A stretch of DNA of 17,739 nucleotides. It comes from Ochromonadaceae sp. CCMP2298. Lineage: Eukaryota > Sar > Synurophyceae > Ochromonadales > Ochromonadaceae. The position numbers and the translations under genes were made by a program. Positions 1 through 9,071 of the stretch are shown here, piece by piece (positions within the stretch are counted from its first letter, which is position 1; the number at the start of each line of letters is the position of its first letter). The notes beneath the pieces were generated by a model that was not told the origin of the DNA, did no database searches, and was given only the letters and a program-made list of their open reading frames with translations. The DNA lies in assembly GCA_026770595.1 (NCBI GenBank), contig MU633998.1, positions 1 through 17,739 of the forward strand. The letters run 5' to 3'.

Positions 1-433
1 AGCGTGGGGGCTTGGGGACTTACGAAAGCCGCAGAAGTCTCAGATGCCCGGCGGCTATATGAAGTCCCCAAAAGCCTGAGGTCAATACACTACTCCCTTG
101 ACAGCACGGAAGTAAGTTAGTGGCAAGTTAGTGGCAGACAGAGGCTCATGGACAAACAACAGAACCAACAGACGAAAGTGAGGTTGGCCATTTTGTAACG
201 GCTCGATTCCCATGTTTTCCCCAAGCAAGAAGAGGGGAATGGGGCAGTTGAATATCAACATCGTTTTATCATCGCGCCCCTTTTGTGTGTGTGTTGTGTT
301 GTACCTCCTCGGCACAACTCGGCCCCCCATTGAGGCTGCGGGATCTTCCTCTGCCCAGGTCATTTCCTTTGCGCAGTCTTCTCCTTGCAATGCCCAGTCG
401 CTAGCAATCCAAATCAAGAGATTCGGCGAAACG
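1..433 (+). promoter_or_regulatory. ATG9 upstream region with probable 5' UTR intron
   Basis: No gene is supported here. A strong donor-like GTAAGT lies at 112-117, and acceptor-like CAGs end at 358, 376 and 397, all before the preferred ATG at 434. This suggests a spliced 5' leader, with the hydrophobic 212-433 reading frame being intron. An 11-codon ORF at 44-79 (ATG to TGA) would be a short upstream ORF if transcription starts before it. The donor is followed by a small tandem repeat, AAGTTAGTGGCA. The transcription start cannot be placed. Confidence 0.4.
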
Positions 434-3400
434 ATGGAGTTCCAGGAGAGCCTTCTCCAGGAGAGCCACACCGACAGCGTGAAGCACGTAAAGAACCTGG
501 ACAAGTTTTTCAAAAGCATGTATGATTATTATGCTGCGAAGGGGATAGGGGCCATCATTTTGTCGCAGTTCTGCGCCGTCACGTCGCTCGGATTCACGAT
601 AGTCTTCAGCTCCTTTCTTATGGCATTCGTCGACTGGACAGCGCTCCTACACTGCCACGACGAGGAGTCCTGCCACGGCCTGAATGGGAACCTTCTGAAG
701 GACCCGTTTCACCACACCCCTACCATGGCTTCCTTCTTTGTGTTCGTCTACTTCTCGCTCTTCAGCGGCTTCTGGGTGTGGAAGTGCATGGCGGCCATGG
801 AAATAATCTCGGATGCGTTGGATATGTCAAGCTTCTATCGTGAAAAGCTGGGTTTGCGGCTGGTAGACCTGCAGCACATGCAGTGGTACGAGGTGCTGGA
901 GCGCCTGATCCTCCTGCACGAGCGCGGGGCGTACATCGTAGCTGTGAAGGAGAAGCTCACTGTGCACGACGTCGTGATGCGCATCATGCGCAAGGAGAAC
1001 TACCTCATCGGAATGATCAACAAGAACGCCCTCGACCTCTTCATCCCCTGGTGGATCCCCTTTGCCTCGGAGCGGTTTCTGACCAAGTCCATTGAGTGGG
1101 CTTTGCACTTCTGCATACTGGACTACATGTTTGACGAGCAGTTCGACGTGTCCTCGGAATTCCTCAACGACGTCGCCGGCCTGCAGTGGCGCTTCCAAGT
1201 TGTGGGCCTGATCCACCTGCTGCTTCTACCTTTCATGCTCATCTTCATGACGGTGCACTTCTTCCTGCAGAACGCGCAGCACTTCCACAGCAGCAGGGCC
1301 TACCTGGGGCCTAGGCAGTGGAGCCCCCTGGCGCTGTGGAAGTTCCGAGAGTTCAACGAATTGCCGCACATATTCGAAGAACGAATCAACAAATCCTACA
1401 AGCCTGCCAACGAGTACATCAGCGGGTTTCACAACCCCTACACAGAGATAGTGGCGCGCTGCCTGACTTACATCGCAGGCGCCTTCGTGGCCACTCTGCT
1501 GCTCATCAGCGTGCTGAGCGACGGCGCCCTGCTCTACGTGCATATGGGTGACTACAACTTGCTCTGGTACTTGGGGATATTCTCAGCCCTCTACGCTGGT
1601 GCAAGGTCGCTCATCCCTGATGAGCCGCAGGACCCCGAATCGTCTGCGAATCTGCTGCGCAAGACTTGCGCGCACACGCACTACTTCCCCCCCCACTGGG
1701 ACCAGCAGGCCAGCTCAGTCGAGGTGAAAGACGAGATGTGCTCCCTGTACCAGTACAAGGGGCAGATTTTCCTGATGGAGATACTGAGCGTGGTGCTGAC
1801 GCCTGTCGTGCTGTGCTTCTCGCTGCCCGCGTGTGCGCACACCGTACTCGACTTCATACGGTACGCGAGCCACCGCTGTCAACCGTACTGTCAATTGTTT
1901 CCTAAACCCCGCCTTTAATGTCCCCAATCTCCTCGCCCTTCTTCTTCTCTCGCATTCCTCGTCCTTGCACCCTTCCTTCACAGAAACCACAGCAGGTACA
2001 TCGAGGGAGTGGGCGCTGTGTGCGACTTCAGCCTGTTCGACCTGGAGCGCTATGGGGACGACGACTACGGCGCCGAGAAAAACGGCTTCCTCGCTAAGTC
2101 GCACCGCCCCAACGACGGCAAGCTCGAGAAGAGCCTGCTCAACTTCCAGCAGGCGCACCCCAACTTCAACGGCGGGGAGGCGTCGAGGGCGCTCTTCAGC
2201 CGCCTCAGCACGTTCAAGGACATGAAGTGAGCTACAGCGACCAGCGCCCGTACCACCGTCATTCTCACCCTAACCCCCTCGTCCCCGCACATCTCCCCCC
2301 TCCCCCCTCTAGGCGCAACCAGCGAGACCAGCTTCTCGCCTCAGCCATAATGGACAAGTCAGTCGTATACTCCGCCAGCAGGTTCGCCGGCGCAGACCCC
2401 CACCTGGCCATGCCCACCTCGCCCATCATCTCACGCGAGCGCGGAACTATTCCTCGGCGGGGCAAGACTCTCGCACCCATCCGCCCCGCCCTGGGGGCCC
2501 CGGGGATCGCACTCCCTCAGGAGCAGACGGAGCGCGAGATGTACGGCGCACCGCGGGACGGCTTCGGGGCAGCCTTCATCGCAGAAAGCGGGGGGGAGGG
2601 GTCCCCCTCGTCCAGGGGAGAAGATGACGGCGCCTTCGCGCATGCCTTCACCCTGACGAATCCTGCAGTGGCAGTGTCGCCCCCCCCCCTGGGACTTGGA
2701 GAGCAGAGCCAAGGCGAGATGAAGATGGGCTCTGTGCAGTCGCTGGAGCAGAGCTTCGAGAGTCCGGGGGGGTCGGCGCTGGAGGACAAGAGCGGCGAAA
2801 TGAGCCCACTGCTGCACAACAACACGGTGCGCAGGAGTCACGGAGGGGATATCGGCATGGGCATGGGCATGGGCATGGGGATGAACCACATCGAGCTGTC
2901 TGGCATGTCTGAGATGTCAGGAATGCGCCAGCAGAATAACTTTAACCGCAGCCTGTTTGAGTCGCACAGGGGCGGCTTCCAGGTCAGCCAGCAGGAAAGC
3001 CGCACAGACCTGCCTAGCGTGCTGCGCAGCATCCTGCGGCAGGAGAACATCGACTACGAGAACGACTTCTACTGGCTGACAAAATTCCAAGACGAGCACC
3101 AGAGGGACCCGGCGCAGCTCGAGCGGTCGCTGCTCTCCCCACACCTGGCGGAGAGCGCCTCCGCCTCTGCCTACACCTCTGCCTACAGCGCGCTGCAGCA
3201 GCAAATGGCAGCCTCTGGCACAGGCGTGGCCTCCCCAGGCCCCTTCGCGCAGTCGCATATTAACGCACCTTCTTACATGGATTCTGTGCCACCCTTTACA
3301 GCTCGGTCCCAGGGACCAGAGTCCCCGTACTATTACAACAACACCCACGGGCACCGGTCCGTGTCCATGATGCAGCGGAAGTCATTGGGCGGCCTCGATC

Positions 3401-3435
3401 GCCTCGCAGAGAGTGAACTGGAAGAGTCTGTATAG
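434..3435 (+). CDS. ATG9: Autophagy-related protein 9 (ATG9), lipid scramblase
   Basis: ATG9 is the multispanning membrane protein of autophagy; the family forms trimers that scramble lipids on vesicles seeding the phagophore. I join exons 434-1860, 1984-2226 and 2313-3435 (930 aa). The introns are 123 and 86 nt (GTACGC...CACAG and GTGAGC...TCTAG), and both joins restore the frame. The core opens with NLDKFFKSMYDYY (about residue 21), followed by hydrophobic segments near residues 38-68, 100-118, 255-278, 340-362 and 445-465. Family motifs include WYEVLERL, DFIR and, after intron 1, CDFSLFDLERYG. The C-terminal tail of about 370 residues is Ser/Gly/Gln-rich and probably disordered, with a Met-Gly repeat and a late segment DYENDFYWLTKF. 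The frame stays open upstream to an ATG at 212, but those 74 residues resemble no ATG9 and probably include intron sequence, so I start at 434. The family call is secure; the start is less so. Confidence 0.93.
1861..1983 (+). other. ATG9 intron 1
   Basis: GT-AG intron of 123 nt. Splicing joins ...DFI-CG to A-AAC..., giving DFIRNHSRYIEG, which restores the conserved ATG9 segment. The length is a multiple of three, but the intron carries an in-frame TAA at 1916-1918, so retention would truncate the protein before its conserved C-terminal domain. Confidence 0.8.
2854..2880 (+). repeat. GGCATG hexanucleotide microsatellite inside ATG9
   Basis: Four perfect GGCATG units (2854-2877) followed by a degenerate GGGATG encode a Gly-Met run in the ATG9 C-terminal tail. 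The tract stays in frame whatever its copy number, so it could vary in length between strains without disrupting the protein. Confidence 0.85.
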
Positions 3436-3616
3436 TTGTGGCGATGTCTATATTTAAAACAGAATCATATTGTACAGCAGTTATGTTTTTCACTTCTGTT
3501 ACTTTCACTTTCCCAAATTGGCAAATTCCCAAGGGACCTTGGAACTTGGGAACCGGGAAGGGAACTTTATTCCCAGCTTTTCCCATTCCCTGGATTCTCT
3601 CTCTCTCCCTCACTGT

Positions 3617-3647
3617 GCTGTTGAGGTTGCGGCACAACCTCAACAGC
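3617..3647. repeat. Perfect 13-bp inverted repeat (hairpin)
   Basis: GCTGTTGAGGTTG at 3617-3629 and its exact reverse complement at 3635-3647 are separated by a 5-nt loop, CGGCA. It lies about 110 bp before the arginase start. It could be an RNA stem-loop in the ATG9 3' UTR or arginase leader, or a DNA element; the sequence does not decide which. Confidence 0.85.
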
Positions 3648-3664
3648 TCAACAGCACCATCATA

Positions 3665-3747
3665 ACCTGCAGCTCTATCAAATCCTGCCTACTGCTGCAG
3701 TCTTCGCATTGAGATCATCTCTACCTGCAGCTTTATCAAATCCTGCC
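3665..3747 (+). repeat. 25-bp direct repeat, two copies, upstream of arginase
   Basis: Two copies start ACCTGCAGCT and end TATCAAATCCTGCC, at 3665-3689 and 3723-3747, differing at one base (C/T). Their starts are 58 bp apart. The second copy ends 7 bp before the arginase ATG at 3755, so it is probably in the 5' UTR. Confidence 0.85.
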
Positions 3748-3754
3748 CAGAGCA

Positions 3755-5020
3755 ATGAGGAGGACACTTTCTACTCTGAAGGGCAAGGTGTCCATTATCT
3801 CCATTCCCATGAATCTTGGGCAGCCCAACCTGGGCTTAGACAAGGCACCACAGAGCCTGATTGATGGCGGCCTGAACGGGCTATTAGGCGATCTTGGGTG
3901 GCGGATCGAATCCCCACCCCCTCTTGTCGTAGACATGGGCTCAACCGCGCAAGATGTGCTTCCAGCCGGGCTGAAGGCGAAAAACTGTGCACAGGTCGGC
4001 AAAGGATGCGAAATTATATATCAGCATACGCTCCAATACTGCGTGGATGACAGGTTTCCCCTGATTCTTGGAGGGGACCACTGCATCGCGGCGGGCACGA
4101 TCTCAGCCATCAAGTCCGCCCGGCCGGAGACTGCCATCGTCTGGGTGAGAGGGGGTCCCACATGCTCATTTGACTTCACATTGACGCATTATCTCCTCTC
4201 ACGCCCCTCTTAGGTGGACGCTCACGCAGACATCAACACGCCCGCCCGCTCTAACAGCGGCAACATGCACGGCATGCCTGTGGCCTTCCTGATGGGCCTG
4301 GTGGAGAATGCGAACAAGCTGCCAGGCTTCCAGTGGTTCAAGCCGTGCATGAAGCCTAGCGACTTGGTCTACATCGGCTTGCGCGACGTGGACAGCGACG
4401 AGAGACGCACCATCAAGAACCTCGGCATCAAGGCCTTCTCGGTAAGTATTGCTAACAACTGTTTTCGTAAGTTTTTCCTTACGTGTTCTTTCCCTGCTCT
4501 GACCTGCTCTGCCCTGGTCTTACCTGTAATGCGCGTACCCAGATGTATGAAGTGGACAAACTGGGCATCGGCAAGGTGATGGAGCAGACGCTAGACTTCC
4601 TGGACAAGAGAGACATCCACCTGTCGTTCGATATAGACGGAATCGACCCCTTTTTTGCGCCTCATACGGGCACCGCCGTGACGGGCGGCCTGACCTTCAG
4701 AGAGGGAAACTTCATCTGCGAGGAGCTGTACAACTCCAAGAGACTGACCTCCATGGAACTGGTGGAGGTAGATCCCTCCCAGGTACACAAGCACTCTAAT
4801 ACCCTAATACTATTCTAATACTAACAATAATAACCTACTCTAATACTACACTAGCACTCTAATACCCTAATCTATTAACAACCTACTCTAATACTAATCT
4901 ACTCTAATACTAATACTACCTACTCTTATATTAATCCAGCACTCTGGCGTGGCGCACAGTAAGACAATCGACGTGGCGCTGACGCTTATCGGTTCCGCAA
5001 TGGGCAAGAAAATACTTTAG
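3755..5020 (+). CDS. Arginase (L-arginine to L-ornithine and urea)
   Basis: Manganese enzyme of the ureohydrolase family. I join exons 3755-4144, 4214-4441, 4543-4782 and 4940-5020 (312 aa). Introns are 69, 101 and 157 nt, all GT-AG. Metal-ligand motifs are complete: GGDH (H109), VDAHADIN (D132, H134, D136) and SFDIDGID (D236, D238). The loop [15 protein letters not shown], with the SGN substrate-binding sequence, and the ELVEVDPS motif favour arginase over agmatinase. Length is normal for the family. The N-terminus [11 protein letters not shown] could be a very short mitochondrial presequence, but no clear targeting signal is visible and I cannot place the protein in the cell. The gene lies tail to tail with dapA. 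Urea made here would feed urease if the organism has one. Intron 1 supplies an in-frame TAG at its own acceptor, so retention truncates the protein. Confidence 0.94.
4783..4939 (+). repeat. Arginase intron 3 filled with CTAATAC repeats
   Basis: This 157-nt GT-AG intron is AT-rich and made almost wholly of imperfect CTCTAATACTA-type repeats. CTAATAC occurs about eight times, and CTAATC and CTAAC variants also occur. The unit resembles the branch-point consensus (TACTAAC type), so the intron offers many candidate branch points. The acceptor is TTAATCCAG. Confidence 0.85.
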
Positions 5021-5243
5021 TCTTTTCCTCTGTGCCACCCACCAAAGACATCAATTCTACACACAATAGAGCACTCGAAGACAAGCTCACCGGAGCAGCG
5101 GATCAGCGATAGGGAATAAAATCCTTTCAGCTTTGACGGTACTTCGCTCTGGCACCCAAAAAGATATCATTTCTAAACTCAATATCCACTTGTTAATTTA
5201 AAACACTCAGATTTTGTTTGCTATTTCCCTGCTGCTGCGGGCT
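5021..5243. other. Convergent 3' region of arginase and dapA
   Basis: This 223-bp spacer lies between the two stop codons. AATAAA at 5115-5120 is a plausible polyadenylation signal for arginase, 95 nt after its stop. On the minus strand the AT-rich sequence just past the dapA stop has no exact AATAAA. No gene is visible. Confidence 0.55.
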
Positions 5244-6678
5244 TTACAGCGCGTTACCAGCCTTCAGTGCCGCTGTAATGGTTGCGTGGTGCGTCTCGTC
5301 CAGAGAGCAGAGCGGGGGGCGGATGCCGGAGCCGATCTTGCCCATGATCTCCAGTGCCTTCTTGGTGGGGATGGGATTGGACTCGAGGAAAAGGCTGGGA
5401 ACATGGGAACATGGGAACAGTCGGTAAGTGATGGGATGAATAATGGTTAGAGGGACATTGGATAGTTGAATAAAGGACATATGGTGTGGAATAAAAGACA
5501 CAAAGACATGGGACTTCACCTCTTGTGCAGGGGCATGAGAGTGTCGTTGATCTTGTCGGCCTCTGGGTCGCCCTTCTTTGCCCCAGTCAGCATTCTGCAG
5601 ATCACATAATTGGGAAGGTCAGAAGAAGAGTAAGCATTTTGCCAAAACCTGCATAGAATCGTAGAATCATATGGGATCCTAGAATAATGTGTGTACTCAC
5701 AAGTGCATCTTCTTCGGTGCGACATTCGCCGTCACTGAGATGACGCCGTCTCCACCCAGCTTCATGAACTGGCAGCCAACGTCGTCCTCTCCGCTGTTTT
5801 TAAAGGCGGATGAGAAGTGAAAGATGATAAGTTAGCGATGGGCATATTGATGTGCACTATGGTCGTCACTGCTGCACACTGTTACACACTGTTACACACT
5901 GTTACGCACCTGAAGATCAGGAAGTCTTTACCGCACAAATCGCGCAGTGTCTTCACTCTATCCAGGTCACCAGTAGCGTCCTTGACGCCCACTATGTTCT
6001 TGTGGCTGCTAATCTGCGCGATCGTTTCGGGCTTCATGTCCACGCCTGTCCTGCCGGGGCAGTTGTAGAGGAGCATGGGCAGGGCGACGCTGTCTGCGAG
6101 GTCCAGGAAGTGCCTTACGAGCGCTCTCTGCGGGGGCTTCACGTAGTAGGGAGTGATCACCAATGAGGCATCTGCGCCACAGTCAAGGGCGTGCTGGCAC
6201 AGCTCGCGTGTCTTAATGGGATCGATAGTTCCAGCACCGACGATGACCGGAAAGGCCTTGTTCACAGTCTGGACCGCGATTTTAATAATCTCTGTCCTCT
6301 CCTCCAATGAGATCGTGGAGGCCTCGCCGGTGGTTCCAAGGATAACAGCCCCATCAGTTCCTTCTGCGATGTGCCACTTTAGGAGATCAACGAACATGGG
6401 GAAGTCGATCTTGTTCTCTGCTGTCATGGGCGTAACCAGGGCCACGACACTTCCTCCCACGACAGGCTTCAAGGCCATCGATAGCGAACTCCGAAGACCT
6501 CTGTAGCCCGCGGGAGAGAAGGAAGACGCATAATCCAGAGAAAGGCAGAGCACTACAGGAAGGGAACAAGAAAGACGGTCAGAGTCAGCAGTGCCAGCGA
6601 AACAAGCAAGACGTCCCACGAAGAGCGAGAGCAGAGCGAGTCTTTACCTGCAGCAGCGAGGAGGTGCGCGAGCATCAT
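5244..6678 (-). CDS. dapA: 4-hydroxy-tetrahydrodipicolinate synthase, plastid-targeted
   Basis: Condenses pyruvate with aspartate semialdehyde, the first committed step of lysine synthesis by the diaminopimelate route. Minus-strand exons 6678-6648, 6552-5910, 5793-5701, 5594-5520 and 5394-5244 join in frame (330 aa). Catalytic landmarks are GTTGE (T84, T85), LYNCPGRTG (Y173) and the Schiff-base lysine in GVKDATGD (K201); the C-terminal part includes GGDGVISVTANVAP and LFLESNPIP. The first exon holds only 31 coding bases. Joined to exon 2 it makes a hydrophobic signal peptide (MMLAHLLAAAVLCLSLDYA) followed by SSFSPAGYRG, which fits the ASAFAP-type plastid motif with F22. An unspliced alternative starting at 6619 has a poorer leader. 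Transcribed divergently from the Omp85 gene. Confidence 0.94.
5397..5420 (-). repeat. 8-bp tandem repeat at a dapA intron acceptor
   Basis: Three units of GGGAACAT (the last GGGAACAG) on the + strand. On the dapA strand they form the C/T-rich tract TTCCCATG-TTCCCATG-TTCCCAG leading into the last exon, so a microsatellite serves as the polypyrimidine tract. Confidence 0.75.
5873..5909 (-). repeat. 10-bp tandem repeat containing the dapA exon 2 splice donor
   Basis: The + strand reads ACACTGTTAC-type units in tandem (about three). On the dapA strand this gives the donor GTGCGTAACA followed directly by two GTGTGTAACA copies, so three donor-like sites sit at 10-nt steps at the start of the 116-nt intron (5794-5909). 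Only the first gives the conserved reading frame into exon 3. Confidence 0.75.
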
Positions 6679-7142
6679 CACGATTTCTGAGCTGGAAGGA
6701 GGGGAGCTTGAACTGCACAGATGCCACCCAATGGAATTGCAGATTAAAGACTCTGGGATCGGAGACTCTGGGATGGGAGACAACAGCTCGATTATCCCCC
6801 AGGATCTCCTTTCCTTGCATCCATCGAAGAATGCAAAAATTTGGCGCTGGGTTTTTTATTTTTGACGGTAAAAACACTCAAAACCCGCCAAATGAACCAA
6901 AAACCCTTAACCCATTATTTTCAAAAAGAGCGGAGACAAAAAGAGAAGAATCCCGAATCTTGCAACTGTGCAACCACAGCAGATTCAACTCCTTGCTCCA
7001 GCCCTTTGTCTCCTCGTCTTCTCGATTGCCATTCGCTCCTCGAAGAGCGCTGTTGCTGAGGAGCAAGGCCAACCATTGTGGCTGCAGCAAGAGGATTGGA
7101 CTGCAAGTTCCGGTTGCGAGAAATTTCTCCCTCGGCCAGATT
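6679..7142. promoter_or_regulatory. Divergent promoter region of dapA and the Omp85 gene
   Basis: This 464-bp spacer lies between the two start codons. It holds a CCAAT at 6728-6732, an E2F-like TTTGGCGC at 6840-6847 and a T-rich run at about 6851-6861. Open frames continue through it on both strands but show no family resemblance, so I treat it as noncoding. The motifs are short and could occur by chance. Confidence 0.5.
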
Positions 7143-8986
7143 ATGATGGACATCAAACACCCCGCTGTCAGCTTGTACGCGTTACTCTTTGTGGCATTCC
7201 TCGTTGCAACATGCATGGCTGCCCCAACTAGCCGCATCCCGGTCAGGCTTGACCTCAAACGCCTCAGTGCATCGGGAAATGCAACAAGCTCCTCCTTGCG
7301 GGAAGCGAAGACACAGCCCGCATTCTTCAAAGACGTACTTGGTCTGCGCTCTGGGGAGCCTTTCGACTTCAACCTGGAGCGGTGGAGAGCCCTTGGTCGC
7401 TGCGGTCTGTTTCGGAACCTCACTGCGAGGACGATGATGGGGCAGGACGGGGTGTACCTGAATATCACTGGGTTCGAGGTTCCCTCCACCTCCTTTGCAC
7501 CAGAAGTGACCGCCGTGGCCTCTCTGGATAATCCTGAGGTGCTGGGCGGAGTAACGTGGAAAGACAGCAACTTCCGGGGGATGGGGGAGTACCTGTCATT
7601 CAGCGTGATGAAGAAGGAGGGAATAGAGGAGGGGGTGCAGGACCTGGACCCCACGATCGCTGTGCGCTGGGTGGACCGCACAGTGGGAAGGGACTCGCAG
7701 ATCTCCTTCAACTTCGAGAAGGAGAACCTGATCGAGTCGAACATAAACCTAGTAACGAACGCGGTGCAGAGGGTCTACGGCAGTCTGGCTGGGGGCGACT
7801 CCTGGGTGCAGAGGGTGCCTGTGCAGTGCACTGCTGTAGGCGTGCAGCTACAGAGGTAAGCCGTAGTGTGTAGTATCGATTACAGTTTATATGAGCCCAC
7901 ACGATGGTAACGTCTCCCTCCTCACAGCACTTCGAGGGCAGCGGGGTGGCTGGGCCGCTGGGTGGACAGCGTCACCTACAGAGTGGAGCCCTTCTTCCGA
8001 AAGTACGAGCAGCAGATGGACGTGGACACAATCACGGACGATAGCTTTAAGAGCGACGGCGCGAAGAATACAATTAGTGCGGAGCTGAAGGTAATTGCGT
8101 GTGTGCGTCGCCATCGCCGATAGCTTCTAACCGATCGTCTCATTCCTACTTACGATCAATAGAGCGGCATAACAGTAGGCGCATCGTACGAGGGAGGTAA
8201 GGTCTACCCTCCACTGACTCACTGCGTTCTGCGTGCTGCATATGCTTGCTAAATGACAATTTTGTGTACTCTCTTGATATGTTCTCTTCAATTGTCGTCA
8301 TTTCAGGTTTTTTGCGATCATACAACGACATGGCCAAGAGCGCCTTCCACCAAATAAACGCAGACCTCGTGTCGCCCCTCTTCGCACAACAGCTATTTAA
8401 GAACCAATCAGCACCAGAGGGGGGAGAGGGACGCAAGTTCTTTGCGTTGCAGAAATTCAAGATGCATGGCATGAGGTGAGACAGATTGTTTCGCTTTCGA
8501 CGCGTCCGCTCGACTAACCCCTTACCTCTGCCACCTCTTCGGTTTCGGTTCTGACACAGGTCTTGGGGCGGCGGCTGCATCCCCATCCACCACCATGACA
8601 GCCTCAGCAACCCCCAGGTCATTAGAGGCTACGCTGGTGCTGAGGACACAAGCTTCCGGCATGTGTCTTCTTTCATTTCCGCAAAGGTACGGCGCACAGG
8701 ACTTGAACCCACTTTCAAAAACCCAACTAATAATCCTCTTTCACAGCTTGACATGTATATTTCAGGCCTATACCCTGGCTTGCTGGGAGTGTGGACGGAC
8801 ACGGGCCTGTACAAGAACGGGATCGACCAGGCCAGTGGGAGCACCCAAAGTTTCAAGCCGATAACTACAGCAGGAGTGTCCATTAGAACCATGGGTATTA
8901 GAGCCGACTTTGGGCGGTCTGTTAGACTCAACAGCCCGATCCAGATGCATCTGTCTTTCGATATGGAGGGGCTAGATTTAATGTAA
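7143..8986 (+). CDS. Omp85-family outer-membrane barrel protein (OEP80/Toc75-like)
   Basis: Probable plastid outer-membrane barrel for protein insertion or import. Exons 7143-7855, 7928-8090, 8163-8196, 8307-8475, 8560-8686 and 8747-8986 join in frame (481 aa). Residues 1-26 (MMDIKHPAVSLYALLFVAFL...) form a signal peptide ending ATCMA. A single POTRA-like unit spans about residues 65-112 (RSGEPFDFNLERW...GLFRNL). The barrel begins near GGVTWKDSNFRGMGEYLSFS (from 135), which matches the Omp85 D-x-N-F-x-G-x-G-x-x-L strand signature; alternating strands follow. Bacterial homologues have five POTRAs, so this is a short form. Intron 5 (8687-8746) is 60 nt without an in-frame stop. In red-lineage complex plastids an Omp85 is known in a plastid envelope membrane, and the signal peptide fits that. 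The C-terminal exons are less recognisable. Confidence 0.8.
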
Positions 8987-8990
8987 TAAA
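8985..8990 (+). other. Polyadenylation signal candidate for the Omp85 gene
   Basis: AATAAA overlaps the TAA stop of the Omp85 gene, and AAATAAAC follows about 20 nt later. The convergent NOC2 stop lies only 85 bp downstream, so the 3' UTRs must be short or overlap. Confidence 0.4.
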
Positions 8991-9071
8991 ACCATAAAGA
9001 CAGCAACAAATAAACAATTTTGGTTTTTTATGTCCGTTATGAGTTAAGAAGGGGAACTAGCGACTGTTGAA

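Larger units (their letters stand above)
3436..3754. other. Intergenic spacer between ATG9 and arginase
   Basis: This 319-bp spacer holds the ATG9 3' UTR and the arginase promoter and leader. I see no gene. It contains GGGAA/TTCCC-rich sequence at about 3527-3595, a CT-rich stretch at about 3597-3612, a perfect 13-bp inverted repeat (3617-3647) and a 25-bp direct repeat (3665-3689 and 3723-3747) ending just before the arginase ATG. No exact AATAAA follows the ATG9 stop. Confidence 0.6.

Noticed and set aside
44-79. 11-codon ORF upstream of ATG9
   Set aside because: It could be an upstream ORF, but the transcription start is unknown and such short ORFs are common by chance.
6840-6847. E2F-like TTTGGCGC in the dapA/omp85 promoter region
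   Set aside because: A single 8-bp match is expected by chance at this scale and neither gene is an obvious cell-cycle target.
6878-7744. 288-residue minus-strand open frame opposite the Omp85 gene
   Set aside because: It is antisense to a well-supported exon, shows no family resemblance and its composition is that of a reverse-frame shadow.
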